15,721 nt of DNA, taken from contig MQVO02000188.1 in NCBI GenBank assembly GCA_001986395.2, positions 1 to 15,721 of the forward strand, written 5' to 3'. The DNA is from Irpex lacteus (Eukaryota; Basidiomycota; Agaricomycetes; Polyporales; Irpicaceae). Position 1 is the first letter of the stretch, and each line of letters opens with the position of its first letter. Position numbers and translations under genes: made by a program. The notes under the pieces are model-generated. The model saw nothing but the letters and a program-made list of their open reading frames with translations, was not told the origin of the DNA and made no database searches. This document shows positions 1 through 9,730 of this stretch, piece by piece.

Positions 1-740
1 TGGACCGATATCACCGGTGTCGGACTAGCAGTTAATGAAGACCCTGAATATTATGCTGCGAAGATTTCCTACTGTACGAAAACATCTTTCCGTCCACGGT
101 CGAAATCGCTTCTTGCAGGGATGCAATATGAGCTTCGTCAGGCATGCGAAGATGACACATTATCTGTGGCCCAGCTCTGCTACAACTTCGCTTATGAGTC
201 GGTAAGTCTTTGTAGAGAGGGCATAGTCGATCGTCAAACGCTAATTGTCGGTCATAGCCTCCTTTTGGTCTTTCAATGAAAGACGCGATTCGTGAAGCAT
301 CGTACATGATCCAGAACCGTCAGCTATGGGTACACGAGATTCGTTACCACAATCAACCTCCAGAGATCGCGTCAATAGTCGCGGTTACACGAGCAACCAG
401 CCATATGGCCACTATCACCAAAGTGTATACCAACCCTGCATGGAGGGGCAAAGGGTGCGCGGAGCGCCTGGTCCGCAAAGTGACAAAGCAGTGCGTGGAC
501 TTATCGGTACTGCTCTATGCCTGGCATAAACTGACCACCTCTGTTTGACTCTATGTTAGGTTGTTGAAGACCAAAGAGACCGTGTGCCTGTACGTTGCAC
601 ACAACAATCCTGCTGCGGCAAAAGTGTACGACCGCGTTGGGTTCCTCGGTCTTGGAGCTGCGGCAGAGCCCGTCGCCGGAGTCGAGAGGTGGCTAGAGTT
701 GGGCTTTGACAGAAGCAAAGTCGAATTAGGGCACTGGTAA
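1..740 (+). CDS. GNAT-family N-acetyltransferase (5'-partial, 3 exons visible)
   Basis: This is the 3' part of a gene that enters from the left edge in frame at base 1. Exons are 1-201, 258-490 and 560-740. The introns are 202-257 (GTAAGT...TAG, 56 nt) and 491-559 (GTGCGT...TAG, 69 nt), and the stop is TAA at 738-740. The spliced frame gives 204 residues. The middle exon carries the acetyl-CoA binding motif A (NPAWRGKGCAERLV, matching R-x-x-G-x-G/A). The last exon carries the motif B region (HNNPAAAKVYDRVGF), where the Tyr and the Asn-Pro are typical of FR47-like GNATs. The protein ends in LGHW. By family it should transfer an acetyl or acyl group from acyl-CoA to an amine; the substrate cannot be told from sequence. 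No signal peptide or membrane segment is visible in this part. The start codon and N-terminus lie outside the window. Confidence 0.9.
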
Positions 741-1526
741 ATGATGGGGCTGCTCCTGCCATCTGTCAGCAGTACAACTGGATCTTTGCGGGACGCGCAA
801 GTGGACGCTGTGGACGACGGGGTCGATGACGCTCTCGGGGGCAACAAGGCACCGGGCCGTCTACTACGGCGTAGGCATGATTAACGAACGTCTCAGGACA
901 CCGTTACAATACACAACACCACATGTAACAACAGTCTATCAGGATTCAGCGGCTGCGCTTGATTGCTTCTAACTTACTAAAAACGCTAGTGTATACTTAT
1001 ACTTAGGCTTCCTTTCGACTATGTACATGCTTAATATGACCAGAACCGACCAGTATTCTACTTTCGGACATTCCTATTTGTATGATTTGCTGTTAGTTCC
1101 TATACGAATCAAAGTTCAGTTTGCTTCTTCACGCCCGTGTTTCCAGTTTGACCAGTGGTGCCAGTAGTACCACCATCGGTAAATGCCGGCGCTTGGCGCT
1201 TATCCGTGACGACGTTCGAATTCACCGTGAATATTAATGCTATTATCACTTTATTCTCACTTAAGCACGGGACCATGAGCGAATCAGCTGCAACCCGTAC
1301 AACGTCCGATTATCGACTTGATGCAGTCTTGCATGCCTATCGCTACGAGGCACTGGCATATCGGAATAACTGCGTTGGCAGCTTATTGTGCAAGCTTCGA
1401 ACTTGAAGTTAGTAGTGTCTTTGCTCGACATTTGGATTGTGTAGAGCTGACAGGCACTGTCTGCCGCAAAGTGACTCCAGCTTAGATGATACGTATGCAT
1501 CTAAAACCCACCGGGGGTGGTTGGTC
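741..1526. other. Intergenic region and probable arrestin-gene promoter
   Basis: This is about 800 bases between the GNAT stop and the first in-frame ATG of the arrestin gene. It is more AT-rich than the flanking exons, for example around 960-1100. I see no conserved protein, tRNA or repeat in it. The short open frames here, on both strands, resemble no known family. It should hold the GNAT 3' UTR and the arrestin-gene promoter and leader. Confidence 0.5.
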
Positions 1527-1955
1527 ATGCTGAGAAACCGTACGTTGGTCTGCATTTCAATCAGTGTGGCAGTAGTATGCGTGAGGCTGACAATCACGAT
1601 CGGAATAGATACAAGGAAACAATACGTTAGAGGCTTCTCCAATGGTCAGCCGCGATGCACGATATCTCTACCACGTTACGCAAGGATTGAACAACGACCA
1701 TTGCTCCCATGTCATTGTCTGCAAGCTCGACAGGTCTTGGTATCGATCTTCAAGCGCGGGAAGGGCTTCCTCCAGACGCACCCTGTATTCAATGGCGCTC
1801 CTGGAATCCCTTCTCATGTAGACCCGCGCCAAAGACCAACGCGTACTCTCACGGGGCCACGGGCACCTCCTAAGCAACGACCCAAGACCACTGTCCCTGC
1901 CCTTCTGGCTCCTCAAGCGAGAGCCGCTGTACCTCCCCCATCGCGTTCTGGGACG

Positions 1956-4855
1956 ATGTCATCTTCAAGAATGCGGTCGACAAGAAGTATGCATGGCCTT
2001 GAGGGTGCAGAACTTGGAAATTCCATGGTCTCTTTTGATCCCGGGGAGGGGAGCGTGCGAGAGGGAAGCCGGATAGGGTTGGATCCTCTAACGCCTGGAG
2101 GATGCACCATGCCTCGCCGCCATTCGATCAGCGAAGGGAACCAATTGCGGGGATCTCTAGGAGCGCTACCGCGTGATGTGACTCTGCTCAGCCTCGGTGC
2201 CTCCCATCTTGGAGGAGGAGGGGCGGACCTCAAGTTTCTCCTAGGCGATTCTAATGCGCGTCTCAAATCTGGCGCTGTTATTCTGCCCGGTCCTGGTCGG
2301 AACTCTAAGAGCACAAAGGCTGGCGAAAAATACGGTGTCGCTCTCGAACAGGCCAAATCTCGCGCTCGCGTTGAAGTTGATATAGTGCTGGAAAGTAACG
2401 TCTGTGTTCAGGGTGGCTATGTACGAGGGCACATCAAGATCCGGGTCCGCAAGAGGTCGAAGAAACAATCGCCAGTTTTGCTATCGGAAGGGAAAATACG
2501 TATCGTTGGTTACGAAATGATAGCTGACGGAGATGAACGACACATATTTTATCAGTGCGCAGCCCCCCTATCTTCCGTCACGGATGCGGCGCAAAACGTT
2601 TATTGTTCTCCTACCGACGAAGACGGCTTCGCTCAAGGCGTGGAAGGCGTCCATGTACTACCATTCGCGCTTCATCTACCCCCAGATGGGTCATATGGAA
2701 ATCCGAAGGGCATGCTTACTATAGGCTCAGCGACAATCATTCGCTACATTGCGATGGTGTACGTATTTTTACCTACCATTTTCTAGAGCCTCCGCGCTAA
2801 CGACACGCCTGTCACTTTGTTTTGCTAGATCAATCAGAGTCAAGGACTCCGACACAGTAAAACGTTCGCTGGCACATTTCTACCGTGATTGCGAAGTTTG
2901 GCCTCTGTTAAACCCCGGCGTCATCCTGCAGCCCGCCCCTCGTCCCATTCAGGCTACCACGAACAAGAGTATGTCATTGATCGGCAATTCATCCGCAAAA
3001 GTCAAGTTTGAATGCCCAGCTGCATCGCCTACACTGGCCAGCAGGCTCTCGGTGTCCTGTATCCGTGCATGTCACCAACAGGTCAAAGAAGACAATCAGG
3101 AGTTTATTGCTGACACTAGTTCGAACCACAACTGTATTTCGACCGCAACTCGCACTCGACGCGACCGGTGACAGGGACCCCGACTCCTGTCAAACGACCA
3201 CACTACACAAGGTTGTCGGTGAGACCTGTCTGGAGATGGGTGCAGGCGTTGCGAAACGACACGCTAGCGCTAAAGGCTGGTGGACGGGCATCTCCCCCGG
3301 CCAAGAACTCGAGTTCTCTAATTTCATCATGCTACCGGTAAGTGCCATTCCCATCATCTGCATCTTCCCGACTCTAAAACCCACTTGTTTTCCGGCTACT
3401 CCCTAAAAGCCTGACGCTTTGTCTGTCACTCGCACACGTCTACTGGAGGTCGAATATTCGATTCGCGTAACATTGAGCGCAGGTTCTCTGGCCTCCGACA
3501 TATTTGTTACCCTCCCCATTCGAATATTCAATTTCATCTCCATCGATCCGCCGCCTAGTGCCGGACTTTTGTCTGACAGTGGAGCGTACATCAGGTCCAC
3601 GCAGATGCCCGCCGTCGCAGCCCTGGAGCGGGCTCCTTCGACATACAGCCGTTCAACTGCAAGGCCTCGCACGATGTTACCCACGACGCTCGAAGACGAC
3701 GAGGAGACCGAGGAGGATGAACCGCAAATACTGGCCGCACAGATGTCTTATTCCGCTGAGCTGAGGGTGACGAATCCTGATTTGTCGCCCACTGGATCCG
3801 CAGAACCTGTGCCGCCCATACTCTCTGCAGGACCGCTATGTGCAGTACCATCCGAGGCAAGCATGTATTCTTCGGAAATGTCAACATCACAAGAAGGAAA
3901 CGACGAAGGCGATTTAGACACCTCTCCCGAGCTCCCGTACTTGGCTCAGGATCGTGGACCGGGAGGAAATCTAGAACTCGATGGAGATGAGGGCTCTGAC
4001 GAGGAGCTTGAAGCCGTGCTGAAGTCTGCGAAGATTCCCCAGGGTCATTTCGGAGGTGCTCCAGGCACTGGTCGTGATCGCAAAGCTGGGCGGAAGGTGT
4101 CGAAGTCCTCAAGCATCCAGCAGCCTTCGCAAGAAACTACGCCCCGCATGGAAGGCATTGGGTCCGGAATGCGTAGCTCTCAGAGGAAGGACAACAATGC
4201 GAGGCTTTTGGTCGCACGGCTACAGGAGCGAGCTCGACGTGGGCTTCAGCAGCAAGTGCTACCTTCGTCATCTGACACTACTGCTTCAGAGTCTGAAGGC
4301 ATGTCCACGCCAAGGGCAGGGTACACCAACGGCAGCTCCACCACGTCTAGTGACGGCGAAATGTCTTCCACTTCCGACTGTCCCTCTGGTCCAAGTGATT
4401 TCGTAGAACGACGCCCTTCCCGCAAGCTTCCTTATCCTCCTTCGAATGCCTTGAAGCCTGACGGTGCACCGATGCGTCACAGCCATATTGGTATGGTACG
4501 GAAGCCACTCGGCCCACCCAAAGGGATAGACTTATGGGGAAACCGCATAGCACAACCGCCTCCTACGAACAAGCTGCCCCATCCACCTGCCATCCCACAA
4601 ATCTCAGGCAAGATCACCGCGACTTCACTTAGAATGGCGAAAACGTTGCACGGTGAAACAACGATGTCAGATTCTGAGGTTCTGCGTAAGGCTATTACTC
4701 GACCTCCCAAGTCACCTGCTAGGCCGCCACGGTCGCCTCTGCGTATTAATAGGGGGAGTCTTAGCGTGGGTGATGAGCCGAACAACCGTGAACTTAGCCC
4801 CATTAGGGAGAAGATCACGACGCTGGAACATCGGGTTCACTCGAATGGAGTATAG
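1956..4855 (+). CDS. Arrestin-like (ART-type) protein, 3 exons, one frame break
   Basis: Exons are 1956-2758, 2829-3337 and 3410-4855. The introns are 2759-2828 (GTACGT...TAG, 70 nt) and 3338-3409 (GTAAGT...AAG, 72 nt). From ATG 1956, and allowing for one extra base, the product is about 918 aa. The same frame is open back to 1437 with an in-frame ATG at 1527 (about 143 more residues, Pro/Arg-rich near the end), so the true start is uncertain. The arrestin N-lobe begins near residue 138 (RARVEVDIVLESNVCVQGGY) and the C-lobe includes GHASAKGWWTG-like and LEVEYSIRV strands. From about residue 500 the chain is acidic, then Ser/Pro-rich and probably disordered. Family members act as cytosolic cargo adaptors in endocytosis or signalling, often bridging to Rsp5-type ubiquitin ligases, but I see no PPxY motif here. 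The frame jumps by one base near 3007-3009; without it the chain would stop at 3171, inside the C-lobe. A 59-codon out-of-frame ORF (1642-1821) sits in the leader if the 1956 start is right. Confidence 0.88.
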
Positions 4856-4981
4856 TTGGATCACACAGCACGACGGCGTATACAATGGCTAATTCCAAGC
4901 TTTGTCTAGTTCATCTATTCGTACATGATTGTTTGTATTTATGATACACTTGCAGCTACACCGCTTATCAGGCGGCTAAAT
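4856..4981. other. Short convergent 3'-3' spacer
   Basis: Only 126 bases separate the stop codons of the arrestin gene (+) and the dehydrogenase (-). Both transcripts must end here or overlap. The sequence is AT-rich, with no gene and no hairpin that I can support. Confidence 0.6.
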
Positions 4982-6133
4982 CTAGTTGATTACAGTGCCT
5001 CCATTGACATGAATTACTTGGCCGCTATCGAAAGAGACGACGTCAGCGATCCGTTCATGTCGCTATTTCTAGGGTGCAAAACTAACCTGATGTAACTGGA
5101 ATCCGCAGAGGACAGGAAGACGAAACATGTGGCGACTTCAACGGGTTGACCGGCACGCTTCATGGGCACAGTCTGACCGAAAGTCTTCACGGAATCCTCG
5201 GTCATTGTTTTCGGGCTAAACAGTCACAGTCATTCCACGTATTCCTGGTAATCTTAACACAACCGAACTTACATCAGAGGCGTCCAGATAGGGCCGGGCG
5301 CAACGACATTGCAGCGGATACCCTTCTCTCCTACTAGCTGGTTGCTCAACCCACGCATGAAACCGTAGATTGCACCCTTCGTGGCTGTGTAATCGAGGAG
5401 CTCCGGGTGACCAATAGCGGGATTGATGGAAGCATTGAAGGCGATTGTCGGGTAAGGACTCTTCTCCAGATGTGGGACGGCAGCCTTCACGATGTAGAAG
5501 AACGAGTGGATGTTTGTGTCGAATGTTCGTAGCCATTGTTCAGAGCCTAGTTCAGTAACATCCGTGACGGCGTTCTGGGTGCCATGGTTAAGAACGCTAC
5601 ATGGAGTGTTAGCTGTGGAAGTGACAAAAGTAGTGAAAAACATACAGGTTGTCAAGTTTACCGCCGTGGAAGTCGAGGTGAGCCTGTACCAACTTCTTGC
5701 ACTCTTCTTCGCTACGCAGGTCTAGGGCGATGCTTGTGACCTTACGCTTTCCGCCGGTCTTTTTGTTCACAAGCTCTACAGTATCCTTGAGATCTGTTTC
5801 TTCGGAGTGAGTGCCATGTACGGTGAGATCTGCGCCTTCCAAGGCTAGCCAGAGAATAAGGACGGTGATTAATGTAACTTCAAGTTAGATGTCTTCCGCT
5901 GCAAACGTACCGAATAGCACCGCGACCGCTCTGCCAATACCACTGTCTGCGCCGGTTACAATAGCGCTTCGCCCTTCAAGCTTTCCAGACGCTTTGTAAG
6001 GCTTTCCGTCGGCCGTAATGTCGTCTATGGGCGTTGGGTCGAGCTTGTGCTGGTGACCAGGATCGAGGCCTTTTGACTGCCTCTGGTAGGGAATCTTATA
6101 GCCAGCCTTGAATTGTTCAGGGACAGTGGTCAT
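4982..6133 (-). CDS. Short-chain dehydrogenase/reductase, YhxC/YghA-like (5 exons, 305 aa)
   Basis: Exons in transcript order are 6133-5911, 5844-5646, 5596-5273, 5215-5087 and 5024-4982. The introns are 66, 49, 57 and 62 nt, all GT...AG. All junctions keep frame and give 305 aa, complete and normal for the family. The N-terminus is a hydrophilic arm (about residues 1-50). It is followed by the Rossmann motif TGADSGIGRAVA (TGxxxGIG), the LNHGTQ strand in place of NNAG, the catalytic Ser in FNASINPAIG, and YTATK (YxxxK) for the Tyr and Lys. PGPIWTPL and the closing GQVIHVNGGTVIN are typical of classical SDRs. The enzyme should be a soluble NAD(P)-dependent oxidoreductase. Relatives include bacterial general-stress dehydrogenases and plant or fungal glucose/ribitol dehydrogenase-like proteins, but the substrate is not known. 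A TATA box lies 59 nt and a TGACGTCA site about 109 nt upstream of the ATG, consistent with stress-inducible expression (inference). Confidence 0.95.
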
Positions 6134-6191
6134 TTTGTAGCGATTGTTGAAGGGAAAAAAAATTGGGGATCCACATCGACCTCCCCCGGTG

Positions 6192-6199
6192 TATTTATA
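6192..6199 (-). promoter_or_regulatory. TATA box of the dehydrogenase gene
   Basis: The minus strand reads TATAAATA, 59 nt upstream of the dehydrogenase ATG at 6133. This is a consensus TATA element at a plausible distance for fungi. Assignment is by sequence and position only. Confidence 0.55.
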
Positions 6200-6240
6200 T
6201 GTTCTGCAATGGGAGGATTAGGAGACGTTGCCGTTGGTGC

Positions 6241-6250
6241 GTGACGTCAC
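6241..6250. promoter_or_regulatory. Palindromic CRE/ATF-type bZIP site (GTGACGTCAC)
   Basis: This is a perfect 10-bp palindrome containing TGACGTCA, the canonical binding site of CREB/ATF bZIP factors, which in fungi include Atf1/Sko1-type stress regulators. It is flanked by further ACGT cores at 6225-6228 and 6257-6260. It lies about 50 bp upstream of the TATA box of the dehydrogenase gene and about 560 bp from the Vta1 start, so the dehydrogenase is the likelier target. Confidence 0.5.
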
Positions 6251-6810
6251 ATCATCACGTCGCCGAAGGATGAGGGCAGCTGTGAGTAAATGGAGTTGTT
6301 ATGCTCCAGAGTCTGGGCCTCGGAGGAGAATTGGAACCCAACGGGGGGCGATCTGCGTTCTCCGGTGGATGATCGAATATGGTGGCAGTCAAAACCTGGC
6401 GGTCACTGGCATCCCACACATTTCCCAAAAAGGCAGACTTTCACATGGTGGCATCTGCCGGTTCTTATGTAAGCATGCGGCCATGACGCGCTCTGGCAAA
6501 CCCTGAGCGCGTGCAGCAGTGAGGCTGCGATATTACTACTGCGGCCATACTCGTTCTGTTTTGAACTTGCACAGGAGCGACAACCTACTATCCCACAACT
6601 ACGAACAGGTAGGGAACTCTGAATAGTTTCTTTCCATCCCATCTACTAGCCGGTGATCTGTCTGTAAACTTCATTCCACTGACTTTGCTCTCTCCCTTAC
6701 AGACCCTTCGGACTTAACGGAAGTCACACTAAGTACACATACGTAATCTGGCGGTAAAACAAAGACATTCGCTATACCACGTCTATTCACTAAACTTTCT
6801 GAGTATAGAT

Positions 6811-8310
6811 ATGGGAGCCCTAAATCTCCCTCCAGTCCCTGCTGAGCTCAAGACCATTACACCTTATCTTCAACGAGCTGAGGAAGTCAAGGCAACCGAT
6901 CCAATAATCGCTTATTGGTGTAGGTCCTCTGAATATATCGTTTATCTGCTACGCGTGCAATTCGTTGACAATGTGGAACTCTAGGTGCATATCATGCAGC
7001 GCAGATTGGGATTTCACTCAAAGTAAAGGAGCCCAACGCCCGCACATTCTTATTCGATCTACTTGGCACATTGGAGGCGTTGAAGGCCGATATAGGCCCA
7101 AACGACGCTATCGATGATGAATCAGCAAGCAGTGCCTATGTGGAGAACTTTGCATTACGCGTTTTCAGTATGGCGGATAATGAGGATCGCAAGGGTAATG
7201 CTACACGGTGAACACTACGCAAATCACTGTAATTCCCAAAACTCATACGCAGTCCTTATCAGGGGCACCGCAAAGAAGTTTCTTGCGGCAGCTAACTTCC
7301 TCGAGGTCTTGTCCGTCGTAGCTACCTCGACGCCACCAACCATCAATGTTCCCGAGAAGATACGCTATGCTAAATGGAAGGCAGCCGACATTGCAAAGGC
7401 TTTCCGTGAGGGCCGCAAACCTACGCCGGGAGGCGCAGGCGAGGAGATTCAGCCAGAAGAACAACTAGTCCCTGCACTCGAGGAACATCCTGCCACACCT
7501 CCCGCCATAAACCGCTCTCCTCCTGGACCCATAACTGATATGCCAACTTCTCCTCCGATTACATCTCCCAACGGTGAACCAGTGAGTCCTGGAGAATGGA
7601 GCACAGTGGCGACTCCTGGTGCTAACACGCGGAATGAGGAGTTTCCCTCGCAGTCACAGAGTACTGCCCGCAAGGCGTGGGTGAGCGAAGATCTTGAGGG
7701 CACAGACGCAGAAATACTTCCGTCATCTGGCGTACACCAAGGGCTCAGTCCTCCGGAGGTCCCCGCACGACCTGAAATATCCCCTTCGTCCTCAGATTCT
7801 GGCGTAAAGAAGGTCCACTTTACACCTTCAGTAACCGGGGGCCTCACACCGTCAACCACTGCGGGCGAAATAGATCCGTTCGCCTCTGCCTCCGCACCCC
7901 CTCCACCAGACCCTCAATATCAGTTCGAGCATGAACAGACACCCAGTGCACCCCCGCTGGACACCAGCCCGGTACCCCCACCGGTCTTCGTGCCCTCTCC
8001 CGTGCAACCTCCGCCTCCTTCACTCCCTAGTGGACCTCCGCCTATTGTGCAACCTCCACCCCCACCATTGCCTATCCTGTCTTACCCCACACAGCCACAA
8101 CCTCAATCGCACATCCCAGCGGCAGTAGTACCTCCTCCTGGTGTGTTGTCGATGGACGCGACGGTCACGCAGACTCCGGAAGATCTTACACCGCAAGTTA
8201 TCGCTCGCGTGCAGAAGCATTGCAAGTTTGCAATCTCGGCGTTGGATTACGAAGACGCGGAACAGGCGAGGAAGGAGTTGAGAGCTGCTTTGAGGATGCT
8301 GGGAGGTTGA
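6811..8310 (+). CDS. VTA1: Vta1/LIP5-type ESCRT-III/Vps4 cofactor (3 exons, 459 aa)
   Basis: Exons are 6811-6919, 6985-7207 and 7263-8310. The introns are 6920-6984 (GTAGGT...TAG, 65 nt) and 7208-7262 (GTGAAC...CAG, 55 nt), and the frame closes on TGA at 8308-8310. The N-terminal domain (about residues 1-155) begins MGALNLPPVPAELK and contains DPIIAYWCAYHAAQIGI, TAKKFLAAANFLEVLSV and IRYAKWKAADIAKA, all diagnostic of the tandem MIT-like Vta1 fold. A long Pro/Ser-rich linker follows (about 160-415), with dense polyproline near 330-400. The C-terminal domain (about 418-459) ends VIARVQKHCKFAISALDYED and a helix closing in ALRMLGG, the Vps4-binding dimerisation (VSL) domain. Vta1 stimulates the Vps4 ATPase that disassembles ESCRT-III in multivesicular body sorting, in the cytosol and on endosomes. 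The protein is longer than yeast Vta1 (330 aa) because of the linker. I saw no frame breaks. Confidence 0.95.
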
Positions 8311-8458
8311 TAATCGGCGATAGTGGCTAAATTGGTACTGGGATGTGTTTGTATGAGAAGACGTGCTTGTACTACTGTCAGACCGTGTAGCTTTTGCTGT
8401 GCCTCGAGACTCCACGGCTGTGATCTTGCTGGTATCGGAACAAGAGGTGTTTAATGGC
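8311..8458. other. Short convergent 3'-3' spacer
   Basis: These 148 bases separate the stop of Vta1 (+) from the stop of the coiled-coil gene (-). No gene is visible. Transcript ends must fall here or overlap. Confidence 0.6.
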
Positions 8459-9455
8459 TCAGGCTGGCTCTGGACTTTCCCCTCGAGGGATTTCCAGCCG
8501 TTCGATGACAGATTGAAGAGTATGTGGCACGTTCGAGGCGACAACAGGGGACCCTGACATGGTAGACGGTGATGCAGGAGAGCTGAGGGTAGGGGACGGG
8601 TTGCTGTACATGGTCCCTGTGTCTTTGGTATTCTGCCTCGATGTGAAGAGCATGGCTGGTGTCGGCAGCGCGTGGAATGCGGTCAGCGTTTTGGACAGTT
8701 CGTCCAGCTGCAACGTTATGAGCATCGAATCAATCATGAACTCCAGCTATCACGCACTTTATCCATGATCTTTCCAATCGCAGCATGTCTCCCCTCGAAT
8801 GCTTGGGCCATACTCGCGAACTCTGCATCCCTCGCTTTGTTCTGCTCGTGCTCAACCTCAGCGAGGTCAGGCCACTCGTCGCCTACAATCGTGTCCGAAT
8901 GTGTTCTTTGCGGCCCTCGCTTCGGTTTCCTCGCATCACTAACCCCAACACCCTCCATTTGCGTATGCATGGTGGCGATCTCGCTCTGAAGCTCTCGGAT
9001 ACGGCTGAGTTGCGACCATAACTCGTCCTTCGCCTGCTCGAAAGGTGACGAGTCATGGTCCTGAGAGGGCGGGAATATGTAGGCCAGGCCACCGGTGAAT
9101 GGATCGTATATGGGTTCTGGGATTGCATTCGGGGATGCAGTAGCAGAACGCGCACCAGGACCAGGACTTGCACCTGGGTGTTCCAGCGAGCCAACACTAG
9201 TATAGCCAGTGCTGCAGAACTGTCCGCATCTATTTTTGCTGAGGTATCAACATCTGGTCGCTGGCCTTGAAGCTCAGCCAATACGGCATCATGAGGATTG
9301 GACACGGCCGCTGTGATTGCACGGTCCAATGAAGGTCGTCGGTCCGCCTTGCTGGATCTCTCTGGCGCAACAGGGTCCTCTTTACTTGGCCGAGGTGGCT
9401 GTGAGTCGTTGTGCTTATTGCTCGCCTTTACGGGGAGCCATTCTCTAGGCAACAT
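8459..9455 (-). CDS. Unrecognised coiled-coil protein, likely fungal-specific (3 exons)
   Basis: I do not recognise this family. The start ATG is at 9455 (MLPREWLPVKASNKH) and the TGA stop is at 8459-8461. A clear intron lies at 8708-8757 (GTGCGT...TTGCAG, 50 nt) and joins GKIMDK to LDELSKTLTAFHALPTPA. A second junction is needed between 9190 and 9290 because the frame changes there. The best fit is a 65-nt intron at 9220-9284 (GTATTG...GACAG), giving 293 aa, but its signals are weak and a one-base deletion would also explain the shift. The N-terminal 60 residues are basic and polar. A Gly/Pro/Ala-rich stretch follows, then DPFTGG, a long helical segment (DELWSQLSRIRELQSEIATM) with heptad-like spacing, a charged linker, a second helix and a Ser/Pro-rich tail. 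No membrane segment, signal peptide or catalytic motif is visible. A CAG directly precedes the ATG, so a 5' UTR intron is possible. Confidence 0.7.
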
Positions 9456-9730
9456 CTGTGAGAGTAAGTAGATGTGAGGAATTGGGAACGAAGTGAGACG
9501 CTGAGCACGCTCGGGCTGGCACAAATGAGGAGATCCCCGCCACACGCGTTTGATAGCCTCGTGCACCTCTCGCCGGACTGGTTTTTAACCAATACAACAA
9601 GCAGCATCCTTCTGTTATTTATTCATTCATGCTCGCAGGCCAATTACGCCAAAATAATATCAATGTTAAATCACTAGTAGAACAGTAAGATATATGTCCA
9701 CCGTCAAACCCAATATCGGACCCGCCCACT

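Larger units (their letters stand above)
6134..6810. promoter_or_regulatory. Divergent promoter region between the SDR gene and VTA1
   Basis: These 677 bases lie between the start codons of two divergently transcribed genes. The dehydrogenase side holds a TATAAATA box and three ACGT-core elements between 6225 and 6260. The Vta1 side shows no TATA box that I can support, which suits a housekeeping ESCRT gene. The open frames here (for example 6228-6506 on +) have no family resemblance and look like chance. Confidence 0.6.

Noticed and set aside
2969..3019. A 51-nt GTATGT...CCCAG intron as the cause of the arrestin frame jump
   Set aside because: Its length is a multiple of three, so it does not change frame. 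It would also remove a coding stretch typical of the family. The 33-nt and 38-nt alternatives are too short and in the wrong phase.
3117..3126. tRNA B-box-like sequence GTTCGAACC
   Set aside because: No A-box, acceptor stem or anticodon arm can be built around it, and it lies in the conserved arrestin coding exon.
5216..5725. Open frames on + opposite the dehydrogenase
   Set aside because: They are antisense shadows of a well-supported spliced gene with all SDR motifs in place.
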